Assembly (NCBI RefSeq): GCF_000425465.1
Contig: NZ_AUDM01000010.1
Location: forward strand, 62,001 to 126,000
DNA: 64,000 bases
From: Flavobacterium filum DSM 17961
Lineage (GTDB): Bacteria; Bacteroidota; Bacteroidia; Flavobacteriales; Flavobacteriaceae
Direction: 5' to 3'
Shown: piece after piece, positions 26,032 through 36,293 of the stretch
How positions within the stretch are numbered: position 1 is the first letter of the stretch
Layout: every line of letters begins with the position of its first letter
Position numbers and translations under genes: made by a program
Notes under the pieces: generated by a model
Seen by the model: only the letters and a program-made list of their open reading frames with translations
What the model was told of the DNA's origin: nothing
Database searches by the model: none

Positions 26032-27759
26032 ATGCATATCTCTGAAAACATATTAAGCAAAGTAAACGAGTGGCTAACACCAACTTTTGACAATGCGACT
26101 CAAGAAGAAATCAAAAACATGATGACTTCTTCACCCAAAGAATTAGAGGAAAGTTTCTATAAAAACTTAGAATTCGGAACGGGTGGAATGCGAGGAATCA
26201 TGGGCGTTGGTTCTAATCGCATCAATAAATATACGTTGGGAAAAAACACTCAAGGTCTTTCCGATTACTTGAAAAAAGCTTTTCCAAACGAACAATTAAA
26301 AGTGGTGATCGCTTATGATTGTCGTCATAATAGTAATACTTTAGCCAAGGTAGTTGCCAATGTTTTTTCCGCTAACGGAATCAAAGTTTACCTTTTTGAA
26401 GAATTACGTCCAACTCCGGAATTATCATTTGCTTTAAAATATTTAAACTGCCATGCCGGTATTGTTTTGACCGCGTCTCATAATCCACCGGAATACAATG
26501 GATATAAAGTATATTGGCAAGATGGAGGGCAATTAGTACCGCCACAAGATGAAGAAATCATTCAGGTAATCGAAGATTTGGCGTATGACGAAATTAAATT
26601 TGAAGCCAACGAAAACCTAATTGAATATATTGGAGCAGAAGTTGATGAAGCTTTTTTCAACTCAACGATTGAAAATGCCAGTTTCAATACACCGGCTACT
26701 GCTAAAGAAAACCTCAAAATAGTTTACACTTCTTTACACGGAACTTCTATAAAAGCCATTCCGGCCGTATTAGCCAAAGCAGGCTATACCGATGTAAACA
26801 TAGTAAAAGAGCAAGAAGTGCCGGATGGAAATTTTCCAACGGTAAAATCGCCCAACCCTGAAGAGCCGGAAGCTTTGACTATGGCTTTAGCTTTAGCAGA
26901 AAAAACTAGTGCCGATATTGTAATAGGCACTGACCCTGATTCTGACCGTTTGGGAGTAGCAGTTCATGATACCGAAGGGAAAATGATTTTACTCAACGGA
27001 AACCAAACCATGGTTATCATGACTGCTTTCTTGTTAGAACAGTGGAAACGTGAAGGAAGATTCAAAGGTAATGAATTCATTGGCTCAACCATCGTATCTA
27101 CACCCATGATGTTGGAATTAGCTGCCGCCTATGGTGTGGAATGCAAAGTAGGACTTACCGGATTCAAATGGATTGCTAAATTCATCAAAGACTTTCCTAA
27201 TCAAAAATTTGTGGGCGGTGGAGAAGAAAGTTTTGGGTTTATGGTTGGCGATGCCGTTCGCGATAAAGATGCCGTAGCGGCTACCCTACTCGTTTGCGAA
27301 ATTGCCGCACAAGCCAAAGCCGCCGGAAGTTCATTGTACAAAGAACTGTTGAACTTATATATAGATCACGGTTTTTATAAAGAATATTTGATTTCTTTGA
27401 CTAAAAAAGGAATTGAAGGGGCCAACGAAATCAAACAAATGATGATTGATCTTCGCGAAAATCCATTAAAGGAAATCAATGGGCAACGTGTGGTTTGTGT
27501 AGAGGATTATCAAAATTCAACAGCAAAGAACCTCATCACAGAAGAAGTAGAACCTATTCACATTCCGAAATCTAACGTATTAATATATTATTTAGAAGAC
27601 GGCACCAAAATTTGTGCTCGACCAAGTGGAACCGAACCTAAAATCAAATTTTATTTTAGTGTAAATGAACCACTAGACTCCTTAGATAATTTCAAAAAAG
27701 TAGAAGCCGATTTAGATCAAAAAATTAAAAACATCGTTGCAGAGATGCACCTCAACTAA
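26032..27759 (+). CDS. Phospho-sugar mutase (phosphoglucomutase/phosphomannomutase)
   Basis: The product is 575 residues, matching the long form (PGM2-like) of the alpha-D-phosphohexomutase superfamily. The catalytic phosphoserine loop is [16 protein letters not shown], the Mg-binding loop is [12 protein letters not shown], the sugar-binding loop is [12 protein letters not shown], and the phosphate-binding loop near the C-terminus is [13 protein letters not shown]. It interconverts 1- and 6-phosphates of glucose or mannose in the cytoplasm and supplies sugar-1-phosphates for cell-surface glycans. Preference between substrates is not decided. It shares one base with the following ABC transporter start. 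Confidence 0.92.
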   Translation: MHISENILSKVNEWLTPTFDNATQEEIKNMMTSSPKELEESFYKNLEFGTGGMRGIMGVGSNRINKYTLGKNTQGLSDYLKKAFPNEQLKVVIAYDCRHNSNTLAKVVANVFSANGIKVYLFEELRPTPELSFALKYLNCHAGIVLTASHNPPEYNGYKVYWQDGGQLVPPQDEEIIQVIEDLAYDEIKFEANENLIEYIGAEVDEAFFNSTIENASFNTPATAKENLKIVYTSLHGTSIKAIPAVLAKAGYTDVNIVKEQEVPDGNFPTVKSPNPEEPEALTMALALAEKTSADIVIGTDPDSDRLGVAVHDTEGKMILLNGNQTMVIMTAFLLEQWKREGRFKGNEFIGSTIVSTPMMLELAAAYGVECKVGLTGFKWIAKFIKDFPNQKFVGGGEESFGFMVGDAVRDKDAVAATLLVCEIAAQAKAAGSSLYKELLNLYIDHGFYKEYLISLTKKGIEGANEIKQMMIDLRENPLKEINGQRVVCVEDYQNSTAKNLITEEVEPIHIPKSNVLIYYLEDGTKICARPSGTEPKIKFYFSVNEPLDSLDNFKKVEADLDQKIKNIVAEMHLN

Positions 27760-29606
27760 TGGATGAAAATTTAAAGAAAATATTTCCGTTTTTAAAACCC
27801 TACAAAACCAATGTGGTGTGGAATATTGTATTCAATATATTGTATGCCTTATTCAGCACTCTCTCTTTTATAGCACTTATTCCCATGTTGGATGTGTTGT
27901 TTAAAGATGCCGAAAAGATTGAAACCAAACCGGTTTACACGTCAATATGGAAAATTGGTGATTTCGGAAAAGACTACTTGTATTTTTACATCACCAAACT
28001 TTCCGAAGAAAACGGCCCACAATATGCTTTGTTATTGGTAGTGACCATCATCATTATTACCTTTTTATTAAAAAACCTATTCAATTACCTGGCTTTAAAT
28101 CATTTATTGTTGTTGAAAAATGGCGTTTTGAAAGACATTCGAAACAAAATGTTTGATAAAATCATTGATTTACCGGTTTCTTACTATTCCGAAAAGCGAA
28201 AAGGTGATGTGATGGCTCGCATGTTAAACGATGTAAATGAGGTAAAAAACTCCTTTTTCTCCATTTTAGAATTGGTAGTAAAAGAACCTATGACTATCAT
28301 TTTCACTATTGGAGCAATGTTAGCAATTAGTTTTAAACTGACTTTATTTGTTTTTATTTTTATTCCAATTTCCGGATTTATCATTTCTAAAATTGGAAAA
28401 AGCTTAAAAGCCAAATCTAAAAAAGCACAAGATGAAAACGGTTATTTAATTTCAATTGTAGAAGAAACCTTGGGTGGTTTAAAAGTGGTTAAAAGTTATA
28501 ATGCAGAAAATACGTTTACCAAAAAATTCAACGATTCTATTTTCAGATTGTATCGATTAACCAATAGTATTGGTAGAAAAAACAACCTTTCTTCACCTAT
28601 GAGTGAATTTTTAGGAATTGTAGTCATCGCTATTTTGCTTTGGTATGGAGGAAATATGGTTTTGGTAGAAAAATTTGCAAATGGCTCTCCTTTATTGGAA
28701 GGCTCTAAATTTTTAGCCTATATGGGATTGGCCTATAATATTCTCACACCGGCCAAAGCCATTTCAAAAGCATCCTACCAAGTAAAGACGGGATTGGCTG
28801 CAGCCGAAAGAGTTTTTGATGTTTTAGAAGTGAAAAATGAAATTGTGGATAAAGAAAATGCTCTATACAAAAAAGAGTTTAAAACATCTATTTCCATTCA
28901 AAATATCAACTTTAGCTATGAAGAAGATGCCGTTTTGAAAAACTTTTCATTAGAAATACCAAAAGGAAAAACGGTAGCTTTAGTTGGTCAATCCGGTAGT
29001 GGTAAAAGTACGATTGCCAATTTATTAACGCGTTTTTACGATGTAAACAAAGGAAGTATCCAAATTGATGGTGTGGATATCAAAGATATTTCCATGAACT
29101 CGTTGCGACATTTGATGGGATTGGTTACACAGGATTCGATTTTGTTTAATGATACCATTAAAAATAATATTCTGATAGGAAAACAAAACGCAACCGATGA
29201 TGAAATCATTGAAGCGTTGAAAATTGCCAATGCGTATGAATTTGTAAAAGATTTACCAAACGGAATTAATACGAATATTGGAGATGCCGGAGGTAAACTT
29301 TCAGGCGGTCAAAAACAACGCCTTTCAATAGCTCGTGCTGTTTTGAAAAATCCACCCATTATGATTTTGGATGAAGCCACTTCTGCTTTGGATACCGAAA
29401 GTGAAAAATTAGTACAAGTAGCTTTGGAAAACATGATGCAAAACAGAACTTCTATTGTAATTGCTCACCGCCTTTCTACCATTCAAAAAGCCGACGTAAT
29501 TGTAGTCATGCAAAAAGGAGAAATTGTAGAACAAGGTACACATGACGAATTATTGGCTAAAAATGGGATGTATGCCAAATTGGTAATGATGCAGTCGTTT
29601 GAGTAG
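27759..29606 (+). CDS. ABC exporter with fused membrane and ATPase domains (MsbA-like)
   Basis: The product is 615 residues. The first 340 form the six-helix membrane domain (FFSILELVVKEPMTIIFTIGAMLAI and so on). The ATPase half has Walker A GQSGSGKST, signature LSGGQKQRLSIARA, Walker B IMILDEATSALD and H-loop IAHRLST. It belongs to the lipid A or multidrug exporter group; flippase activity on lipid-linked material is plausible given the upstream glycosyltransferase and mutase but is not shown. Its ATG overlaps the mutase TAA by one base. Confidence 0.9.
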   Translation: MDENLKKIFPFLKPYKTNVVWNIVFNILYALFSTLSFIALIPMLDVLFKDAEKIETKPVYTSIWKIGDFGKDYLYFYITKLSEENGPQYALLLVVTIIIITFLLKNLFNYLALNHLLLLKNGVLKDIRNKMFDKIIDLPVSYYSEKRKGDVMARMLNDVNEVKNSFFSILELVVKEPMTIIFTIGAMLAISFKLTLFVFIFIPISGFIISKIGKSLKAKSKKAQDENGYLISIVEETLGGLKVVKSYNAENTFTKKFNDSIFRLYRLTNSIGRKNNLSSPMSEFLGIVVIAILLWYGGNMVLVEKFANGSPLLEGSKFLAYMGLAYNILTPAKAISKASYQVKTGLAAAERVFDVLEVKNEIVDKENALYKKEFKTSISIQNINFSYEEDAVLKNFSLEIPKGKTVALVGQSGSGKSTIANLLTRFYDVNKGSIQIDGVDIKDISMNSLRHLMGLVTQDSILFNDTIKNNILIGKQNATDDEIIEALKIANAYEFVKDLPNGINTNIGDAGGKLSGGQKQRLSIARAVLKNPPIMILDEATSALDTESEKLVQVALENMMQNRTSIVIAHRLSTIQKADVIVVMQKGEIVEQGTHDELLAKNGMYAKLVMMQSFE

Positions 29607-29618
29607 GTTATAGGTGAA

Positions 29619-29648
29619 TGGTAATGGGTAATGGGTAATGGGTAATTG
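29619..29648. repeat. Tandem heptamers ggtaatg
   Basis: Four copies of ggtaatg or ggtaatt in a row follow the exporter gene (stop at 29606). It is a simple tandem repeat in an intergenic gap of 84 bp, with no further structure seen. Confidence 0.8.
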
Positions 29649-29690
29649 GAAAACTCTAAATCTGAAAATCGAATAATTTAAGAATCAAAA

Positions 29691-30392
29691 ATGTACATAC
29701 ACAATCCAAACATTATTCTTCCGGATGACCCAAACACCATCGTTTGGAAATATTTGGATTTGTCTAAATTTTTGGATTTGTTGTTGTCTAAAAAATTATT
29801 CATGTCGCGGTCCGACAAATTTGAAGACCAATACGAAGGAACGTTTAGCGAACCCACTTATGAAGAAATTCGAAAAATAGCTGAAAACAATCCGAAGTTT
29901 TTGGATTATTACAAATCGCATCGCGAAAAAATTGTCATAAGCAGTTGGCACATTAACGAATACGAATCGTTTGCCATGTGGCAAATTTTCACCAAAAACA
30001 ACGAAGGATTAGCCATTCAATCCACCGTAAAAAGATTACAAGAAGCCTTAAAACCGGAAAGAAATACGGAACAATACATTGGCGAAGTCAATTATATCGA
30101 CTACAAAAAAGAACACATCCCATTTGATGATACATTTTTCCCTTTTCTATTTAAGCGGAAAAGTTTTCAATACGAAAGAGAAATTCGCATCATTACGGAT
30201 GTTACGTCCAACAACATTTCCATTAATGATGGTTTAAAAATTGAGGTCGATATTCATCAATTAATAGAACGAATTTACATTCATCCCAAATCTGAGAATT
30301 GGTATAAAAATTTAGTTATTCAGTTGATGGAACAACTCGGGTTTAATTTTACAATCGAAAAATCCGATTTGGAAAGTGATATTTTGATTTAA
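29691..30392 (+). CDS. DUF2971 domain protein
   Basis: The product is 233 residues. DUF2971 features are visible: VWKYLDLSKFLDLLLSKKLF and MSRSDKFEDQYEGTFSEP near the N-terminus, then ISSWHINEYESFAMWQIFTKNN with GLAIQSTVKRL, and KRKSFQYEREIRII. The family is soluble and of unknown function, frequent in phage defence and mobile regions but also as solitary genes. Here it stands alone, and its 3' end overlaps the convergent lipoprotein gene by 4 bp. No defence genes adjoin it. Confidence 0.8.
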   Translation: MYIHNPNIILPDDPNTIVWKYLDLSKFLDLLLSKKLFMSRSDKFEDQYEGTFSEPTYEEIRKIAENNPKFLDYYKSHREKIVISSWHINEYESFAMWQIFTKNNEGLAIQSTVKRLQEALKPERNTEQYIGEVNYIDYKKEHIPFDDTFFPFLFKRKSFQYEREIRIITDVTSNNISINDGLKIEVDIHQLIERIYIHPKSENWYKNLVIQLMEQLGFNFTIEKSDLESDILI

Positions 30393-31111
30393 TTAAACGG
30401 TTTGTATTCGTTTACTTTCCATTCTTTATCTAATAAATCTACAAAGAAATAGAACACCGCATCGTCTTTGTCAAAATCACCGTTTTTATTGGAATCTTGA
30501 ATGGTTCTAAAATAAAGTCGGTTTTTAAGCTCAAGTACATTCCAATCGATAAGTTCCTGATAATCCGGAGTTAATTTGGTGAAATTTTCACCGGATGACA
30601 AACTTAAAAACAATGCTTTAATATCATTTTGGTCTAATTTGCTATCGCGATTGGTATCCATATCTGCAACAGTGTACACCATAATTTGCTTTTTACTTTT
30701 TTCGGCAAAAGTAGTAAGATAGGTAGCTGATTGAATGATCATTTGTTTATCCGTCAATGGTTTTGTAGAAGAAGAATCAATATGTTGAAAATATAGATTA
30801 TCCAAGTATCCGGTAATTTCATATCGATTATAATTGGAAACCGCATAACTAACTCTACTTGTGCTCGAAGAACCATAACTTGCTTTTGATTTAACATCAT
30901 ATACACGCAACTCGCCTACTGGATGAATGATATAAGAAGTCCCATCCATAAAAACAGGTAAATCAGCAACTCTTATTTGGGTTGTATCTTTTTTAGTGAT
31001 GGCTTCTTTTGTTGCCTCTTCATAGATTACTTTAGGCTGATCTACTTCTTCTTTACAACTAAAGAAAACAAGCATCAAAGCGAGAAACAAATGATTGAAA
31101 TTAATTTTCAT
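30389..31111 (-). CDS. Lipoprotein with two EF-hand-like calcium loops
   Basis: The product is 240 residues with lipobox VFFSC (Cys19). A beta-rich middle (HPVGELRVYDVKSKASYGS) is followed by two acidic loops, DTNRDSKLDQND (about 150-165) and DSNKNGDFDKDD (about 205-216), which fit dockerin or EF-hand calcium loops. I do not recognise a named family. It is the third gene of the leftward unit headed by the M23 peptidase and TonB receptor (44 bp gap), which points to an outer-membrane role. Confidence 0.7.
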   Translation of the reverse strand: MKINFNHLFLALMLVFFSCKEEVDQPKVIYEEATKEAITKKDTTQIRVADLPVFMDGTSYIIHPVGELRVYDVKSKASYGSSSTSRVSYAVSNYNRYEITGYLDNLYFQHIDSSSTKPLTDKQMIIQSATYLTTFAEKSKKQIMVYTVADMDTNRDSKLDQNDIKALFLSLSSGENFTKLTPDYQELIDWNVLELKNRLYFRTIQDSNKNGDFDKDDAVFYFFVDLLDKEWKVNEYKPFN

Positions 31112-31154
31112 TGTTTTTATACTGATTTATTCAAAGGTATAAAATTTATTGCAA

Positions 31155-33620
31155 TTATAATTTAGCCGTTAACTTTAAATTGAAAACCCGAGTGGTCATA
31201 TAATTCGGAACGCCATACTGTGTTTTTGTATAAACATCTCTAACCCATGTATTAGTAATGGCATTTTGATTGTTGAACATATTAAAAATCTCAACACCAA
31301 AAGATAAATCTTTAAAACGTTTAAGCCAATGTCCGTCTGGTCGAGTGGCATTTTTCTCTGTTAAAACATACAAAAATCCAATATCCGCTCTTCTGTAATC
31401 TCTCAATCTGGATTGATATAAATAAGGATCAGCATAGGAAGGTGAACCTCCTGGTAAACCGGTATTATAAACCAAATTCAAATACATTTTCATGCTTGGA
31501 ATATTGGGCACATAATCTTGAAAAAGTACTCCAAATTTAAGTCGCTGATCAGTTGGTCGTGGAATAAATCCTTTGTTTTGATAATTCTCTTCCGTTTTCA
31601 TGTAGCCAAAACTAAACCAAGATTCGGTTCCGGGAACAAACTCACCGTTCAATCGCATGTCTAAACCATATACGTACGCTTCTGCTTCATTATCCGCGAT
31701 ATATCGAATTCTCACATTATCTAACGTATATGTATTTACATCCGTTAAACTTTTATAATATAATTCACTAATTAATTTAAACGGTCGATTCCACATTTTA
31801 AAACTATAATCATTTCCTAAAACAATATGAGTCGATTGTTGAGCTTTTACATTCGGACGTACTTGACCGTCAAAACCTCTGAGTTCACGATAAAAAGGAG
31901 GTTGATGATACAATCCACCGGAAATTCTGAACACCATATCTTTTTGCCACAAAGGTTTAATGGAAAATTGAGCTCTTGGACTAAAAACCATTTGACTTTT
32001 TCCATCAACATTATCACCTGAAACTTGCCATTGGTGCATTCGCACACCTGCATTATACCATACTTCACTTGTACCTATATATGATTTTCTACTCCATTGA
32101 GCATATCCGGAAAAACGATCGATGGTATTAAAATTAGTCGCTCGAACACTTTGAAATGGAACTAACGGTCCGGTATAAGGATTGTAAGGTTGATCATTTA
32201 CAGGAAATTCACGAGGCGGATTTAAAGAAAAACCGGCAGAATCAATTACTTCCCACTCTACTATTCGATCACGAATATCTTCTCTTGTATATTTTAATCC
32301 CCATTCAACAGTATTTTCTTTTACTTTATGAAAACCTTTAATTTCAGCATTCACAATTAGAGCATCTAAATCATTTCGACCATGGTTCAATTGTGTTCCG
32401 ATTCCGCGATTAAATTTTACATCACCAAATGTATCCGAACCAATGTTTCCATCTACTTCACCTAAAAAATAAGCCGCAAAAATATCAAAGTATTCCTGTT
32501 CTTGCGTATGATAAACAGAACTGATAAACTTGAACGTATTGTTTTCATTATAATCAAAAGAAGCTTTGAATGCACCAAATAACGTTTGATATCTATCTTT
32601 TTCCTGTCCGTCATAAAAAATTTGTAAGGCAATTGGTTCGTCAATGGTTCCAAAATTGGTTTGACGAGTCAACGGTTCAAAATTGTATTTATTTTGAGAC
32701 GCATTTCCTAAAAATCCAAATTGCCATTTTTTGTTGGGTGTAAACGTAAGATAGGTTTGCACATCCATAAAAGTTGGGCGGAAATTACTACTCGTTTCCT
32801 GACTATTTACTAACAAACTGTTATCTCGGTAACGAATACCGGTTACGTTAGCCCATTTTTGATTTTTACTTACACCTTCAAGCGTTAAACTTCCACCCAA
32901 GAAACTCGCCTCAAAAGCAGCAGCATATCGCGTTGGAATCCGATACGTAATGTCTAATACAGAAGACATTTTATCCCCGTATTTTGCTTGAAAACCACCG
33001 GCAGAAAAATCAACATTCTGCACCATATCTGTATTAGTGAAGCTTAACCCTTCTTGCTGACCCGAGCGAATTAAAAACGGACGATAAATTTCAATTTCAT
33101 TCACATAAACCAAATTTTCATCAAAATTACCACCACGAACAGAATATTGGGTACTCAATTCATTATTGGAATTTACTCCGGGTAGTAATTTCAAAATATT
33201 TTCAACACCGGCATTCGTTCCGGGAATTTTACGAATAACAGCCGGTTCAATAGTTGTAATACCTTCTACTCTTTTTCTATTTCCGGCAGTCACGATTACT
33301 TCCCCTAATAATTCTTCCGAATCGCTCATTTGAAAATTATGCTCATAATCCTCATTTGGTTTTAATTCAATTTTTAAAGTGGCTGTTTTTAACGTAACAT
33401 GTGAAAAAACAAGTGTAATTTTTTGGTTAGCTGGAATAGTTAATACGTAAAAACCATTGTTATTGGTGGTTGTTCCTTTATCTTGATAGTTGATATTTAC
33501 TCCTTCAACCGGATTATTATTTTTATCTAAAATAATTCCTTTTATACGGGCAGTTTGGGCATTTGCAAAAAAAACGAGGCAAAAAAACACCCAAGTAAAA
33601 AAATGTGACTTTGTTTTCAA
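31155..33620 (-). CDS. TonB-dependent receptor with carboxypeptidase-like N-terminal domain
   Basis: The product is 821 residues with signal peptide MKTKSHFFTWVFFCLVFFANA. A CarboxypepD_reg domain (ARIKGIILDKNNNPVEGVNI, about 22-105) precedes the plug (GEVIVTAGNRKRVEG, PGVNSNNELSTQYSVRGGNFDENLVYVNEI), and a barrel completes the protein (ending VPNYMTTRVFNLKLTAKL). No SusD partner is adjacent, so it is not a typical SusC. Its ligand is unknown. It starts 9 bp after the M23 peptidase stop, and a lipoprotein gene follows; the three probably form an operon. Confidence 0.9.
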   Translation of the reverse strand: MKTKSHFFTWVFFCLVFFANAQTARIKGIILDKNNNPVEGVNINYQDKGTTTNNNGFYVLTIPANQKITLVFSHVTLKTATLKIELKPNEDYEHNFQMSDSEELLGEVIVTAGNRKRVEGITTIEPAVIRKIPGTNAGVENILKLLPGVNSNNELSTQYSVRGGNFDENLVYVNEIEIYRPFLIRSGQQEGLSFTNTDMVQNVDFSAGGFQAKYGDKMSSVLDITYRIPTRYAAAFEASFLGGSLTLEGVSKNQKWANVTGIRYRDNSLLVNSQETSSNFRPTFMDVQTYLTFTPNKKWQFGFLGNASQNKYNFEPLTRQTNFGTIDEPIALQIFYDGQEKDRYQTLFGAFKASFDYNENNTFKFISSVYHTQEQEYFDIFAAYFLGEVDGNIGSDTFGDVKFNRGIGTQLNHGRNDLDALIVNAEIKGFHKVKENTVEWGLKYTREDIRDRIVEWEVIDSAGFSLNPPREFPVNDQPYNPYTGPLVPFQSVRATNFNTIDRFSGYAQWSRKSYIGTSEVWYNAGVRMHQWQVSGDNVDGKSQMVFSPRAQFSIKPLWQKDMVFRISGGLYHQPPFYRELRGFDGQVRPNVKAQQSTHIVLGNDYSFKMWNRPFKLISELYYKSLTDVNTYTLDNVRIRYIADNEAEAYVYGLDMRLNGEFVPGTESWFSFGYMKTEENYQNKGFIPRPTDQRLKFGVLFQDYVPNIPSMKMYLNLVYNTGLPGGSPSYADPYLYQSRLRDYRRADIGFLYVLTEKNATRPDGHWLKRFKDLSFGVEIFNMFNNQNAITNTWVRDVYTKTQYGVPNYMTTRVFNLKLTAKL

Positions 33621-33629
33621 AAGAAATAA

Positions 33630-35330
33630 TTAAGGTTTTTGACTTCTATAAAAATGTGTTTCAAATATAGTAGAATTTCCAACATTATCGACTACTTCTA
33701 TTTTTAAATCATTTTTACCCTCTATAACGACATTATCTGAAAAATCGTGTGTAATTAAATTGGTTTTAAAATCATAATCCAATAAAATCCATTTTCCATT
33801 TAAAAATCCATTATACGTTTTTATTCCGGAAAGATCATCAGTAATGCTTAATTGAATGGTGTTTTGCTTACTTAACCACTTACCTTCTTCAAAATTAATA
33901 AGTTTGATTAAAGGAGCTTTCGAGTCTTCCAAAAGTTGATATTGTCCTAAATTTTTTACCCAAGCAGTAAATGTGTTTCCTTTTATTTTAGTAGAATGAT
34001 AACTTTTTTTTGCTCCGCTTACTGAAGCAATAAAATATTTTTCCCGTTTTATTTCGGGAATGGTATCATTTTGAAATGCAATTGAAAAATTAGCATGAAC
34101 CGGAATGGTTTCATCATGTAGTTTTAAAATTCCTTTAGTCACATCAATGTTTAAAAAAGTATCTTGATAAAATACATTCTCCGGAAAATAAATGGATACA
34201 TTTTCCTTTGTGAAATAATGTTCCCGCTCAGATTTAATTTTAAATTCTGTTTTGGCCATCGGTTTTACAATTTTTGCTGCTGAATTGGCAAATTGAATTG
34301 GCACTACTACTTTTGATTTATTTCCATGAAAATCAATTATTTCAACGTTAAAAACATGTGACAAATTATTTTCTACTTGGATGATTCCATTCCCGTTTGG
34401 TGCAGAAATTATACTAAGCGGATATTTTTTATGATAAAAAAGTTGTTGCACCCTTTGATTTAATTTTTTGTAACGAGTGTAATCGATATAGGCATTTACA
34501 TAACGTGTTTCATCAAATCCAAAAGTGGAGAAATCTACTGAAAATGCATTTTTTCCATCCAAAACGGATGTAATTTTAAACACACCATTTTTACCATAAT
34601 TATTATCCGATTGATCATAAGTGTTGATTCCAAAACCAATTGCTCCTTTAGCCAAAACTTTTGAGGCCAAATAGGTTCCGTCTTTTTGAAGTGAAAGTGG
34701 CAATGAAATCGGGAGTTGTGATTGATTTACCACCGCATCAACGCTTAATGGATAAACAATTATCTCATTGATTACAGGTGCTTTGGTATCTTTTATGAAA
34801 GCATCATATCCAAAATAGAATGGGTTTATAATTTTTTCTGTTGCTGTATTGCGAATTTCAAAATGAAGATGCGGACCACCCGAACCGCCACTATTGCCGG
34901 ATAAAGCAATAACTTCTCCTTTTTTGACCGGTAGTTCATTTGGCTTAGGAAAAACATCTATTTCAAATTGTTGTAATTGATAATGCTGTTGCTTAATATA
35001 CAATTGAATATTTCCTGATGCTCTTTGCAAGTGACCGTAAACACTAGTGTAACCATTTGCATGTGTGATATAAATTGCTTTACCATAACCAAAAGTGGAA
35101 ATTTTAATTCTGGAAACATAACCATCCGCAATGGCATAAACATTCAGTCCTTCTTTTTGTTGAGTACGAAAGTCTAAACCGGAATGAAAATGATTGGAAC
35201 GCAATTCACCAAACGAACCGGACAACGATAATGGAATGTCAAGTGGAGAAATAAAATCAGTTGTAGGAAATTGAGTTTGAGAAAAAAACAACTGATTGAC
35301 GAATAACAAAATGAATAAATAGTACTTCAT
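33630..35330 (-). CDS. M23 family metallopeptidase, exported
   Basis: The product is 566 residues with signal peptide ending near LFFSQ. The LytM-type M23 domain lies at the N-terminus: SGSFGELRSNHFHSGLDFRT with the His/Asp zinc ligands, GYVSRIKISTFGYGKAIYITH, and GGPHLHFEIRN (HxH motif). Residues about 180-566 are a large beta-sandwich extension. It likely cleaves peptidoglycan peptides or acts as an activator of such enzymes in the periplasm. Start codon and length are typical for Bacteroidetes copies. It heads the unit with the TonB receptor. Confidence 0.88.
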   Translation of the reverse strand: MKYYLFILLFVNQLFFSQTQFPTTDFISPLDIPLSLSGSFGELRSNHFHSGLDFRTQQKEGLNVYAIADGYVSRIKISTFGYGKAIYITHANGYTSVYGHLQRASGNIQLYIKQQHYQLQQFEIDVFPKPNELPVKKGEVIALSGNSGGSGGPHLHFEIRNTATEKIINPFYFGYDAFIKDTKAPVINEIIVYPLSVDAVVNQSQLPISLPLSLQKDGTYLASKVLAKGAIGFGINTYDQSDNNYGKNGVFKITSVLDGKNAFSVDFSTFGFDETRYVNAYIDYTRYKKLNQRVQQLFYHKKYPLSIISAPNGNGIIQVENNLSHVFNVEIIDFHGNKSKVVVPIQFANSAAKIVKPMAKTEFKIKSEREHYFTKENVSIYFPENVFYQDTFLNIDVTKGILKLHDETIPVHANFSIAFQNDTIPEIKREKYFIASVSGAKKSYHSTKIKGNTFTAWVKNLGQYQLLEDSKAPLIKLINFEEGKWLSKQNTIQLSITDDLSGIKTYNGFLNGKWILLDYDFKTNLITHDFSDNVVIEGKNDLKIEVVDNVGNSTIFETHFYRSQKP

Positions 35331-35453
35331 GGCATATAATTTTTGCTAATTTAAAAAATGATTAACAAAAAACAAACCAAAAAATGCAATTTTAGTAGAA
35401 TTCAACCAATTGACAAATCATTTCTGAAAATTGATAAAATTTATTTTTTTTAT

Positions 35454-35484
35454 TTGCGTTAATGAAATAGGAATACTAACTTTG
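35454..35484 (+). promoter_or_regulatory. Promoter of the coiled coil-zapA unit
   Basis: TTG (35454-35456), 20 bases, then TAACTTTG (35477-35484) match the Bacteroidetes promoter consensus. The first ATG is 28 bases downstream. Confidence 0.7.
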
Positions 35485-35511
35485 TAATTCGTGTAATGAA
35501 ATTAGATTATC

Positions 35512-35802
35512 ATGAGTGAAATGATAGAAATGGTTGATTCTCTTGAAAGTAAACTCTCCAAATTAATTGAAAAATCAAGGAGTTTGGAGTTACAGATACA
35601 AGATTTAAAGAATGAACTACAACAATCTATCGAAATCAGACAAAATCAAGCAACAGAAATTGAACACTTGAATAAAAAGTTTGAAACACTCAAAATTGCT
35701 AATTCATTATTAGGCAGTGACGAAAACAAAAGAGATACGAAGCTAAAAATAAATTCATTAATTCGTGAGATTGATTACTGTATTGCACAGTTATCTGACT
35801 AA
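35512..35802 (+). CDS. Small coiled-coil protein upstream of zapA
   Basis: The product is 96 residues, nearly all alpha-helical with heptad patterning from residue 5 to about 70 (LESKLSKLIEKSRSLELQIQDLKNEL), then a Lys/Arg-rich helix (INSLIREIDYCIAQLSD). The size and layout resemble ZapB-type division proteins, and it is followed 6 bp later by zapA, so a role with ZapA at the Z-ring is reasonable. Direct similarity to E. coli ZapB cannot be shown by eye. Confidence 0.7.
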   Translation: MSEMIEMVDSLESKLSKLIEKSRSLELQIQDLKNELQQSIEIRQNQATEIEHLNKKFETLKIANSLLGSDENKRDTKLKINSLIREIDYCIAQLSD

Positions 35803-35808
35803 TACAGC

Positions 35809-36102
35809 ATGAACGAAAAGCTTAAAATTAAACTATCAATTGCAGATCGAGTTTATCCGTTGACGGTTGACCCGACTCAAGAAGAAGGACTCAGAAGTGC
35901 TTCCAAAAAAATTGATGCCATGATTAAGCAATTTGAACAAAATTATGCTGTGAGAGACAAACAAGATGTATTAGCCATGTGTGCTTTGCAATTTGCCTCA
36001 CAATTAGAACAAAAATTAATAGACAAATCTGAAGATTACAACGAATCATTAGAAAAGTTAAAAAAATTAAATGAAAAATTAGCTGACTATTTAGAAAAAT
36101 AA
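35809..36102 (+). CDS. zapA: Cell division protein ZapA
   Basis: The product is 97 residues. KIKLSIADRVYPLTVDPTQEEGLRSASKKIDAMI is the ZapA globular domain and the rest (about 55-97) is the dimerising coiled coil. ZapA crosslinks FtsZ filaments in the cytoplasm. Its place directly before a 6S-like RNA repeats the zapA-ssrS order known from E. coli, and rny follows. Confidence 0.92.
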   Translation: MNEKLKIKLSIADRVYPLTVDPTQEEGLRSASKKIDAMIKQFEQNYAVRDKQDVLAMCALQFASQLEQKLIDKSEDYNESLEKLKKLNEKLADYLEK

Positions 36103-36130
36103 ATACGTTCTTACTCATTAATTAAGATAC

Positions 36131-36293
36131 TGCCTACATTAGTTTCTATTTGATAAACTCAACACTAACAATTTAGAATGAGCAAATCGTCATTACTAAA
36201 GCATGCCCATCTTGTAGTGGGATCCTTGAACAGTGAGTTAGCTCAAAACTTGTCATAACGAGTTTATGCAATCACCTAATGTAGGCTTTTTTT
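36131..36293 (+). ncRNA. ssrS: 6S RNA, Flavobacteria type
   Basis: The terminal stem gcctacattag (36132-36142) pairs exactly with ctaatgtaggc (36276-36286), followed by a T-run. A second stem, ttgataaactc (36150-36160) with gagtttatgcaa (36260-36271), nests inside. A central unpaired region and an apical stem (ccca...tggg near 36205-36222) complete a rod with an open middle, as 6S RNA needs to mimic an open promoter and bind sigma-containing RNA polymerase. The position between zapA and rny fits. Length is about 160 nt. Identity with Rfam 6S-Flavo is my inference. Confidence 0.78.

Noticed and set aside
29619-29648. Short tandem repeats as a CRISPR array
   Set aside because: Units are 7 bases with no spacers; no cas genes are present.
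29691-30392. DUF2971 gene as part of a phage-defence island
   Set aside because: No nuclease, restriction or abortive-infection genes adjoin; neighbours are an exporter and a lipoprotein.
31155-33620. TonB receptor as SusC of a polysaccharide utilisation locus
   Set aside because: No SusD-type gene or glycoside hydrolase is adjacent.
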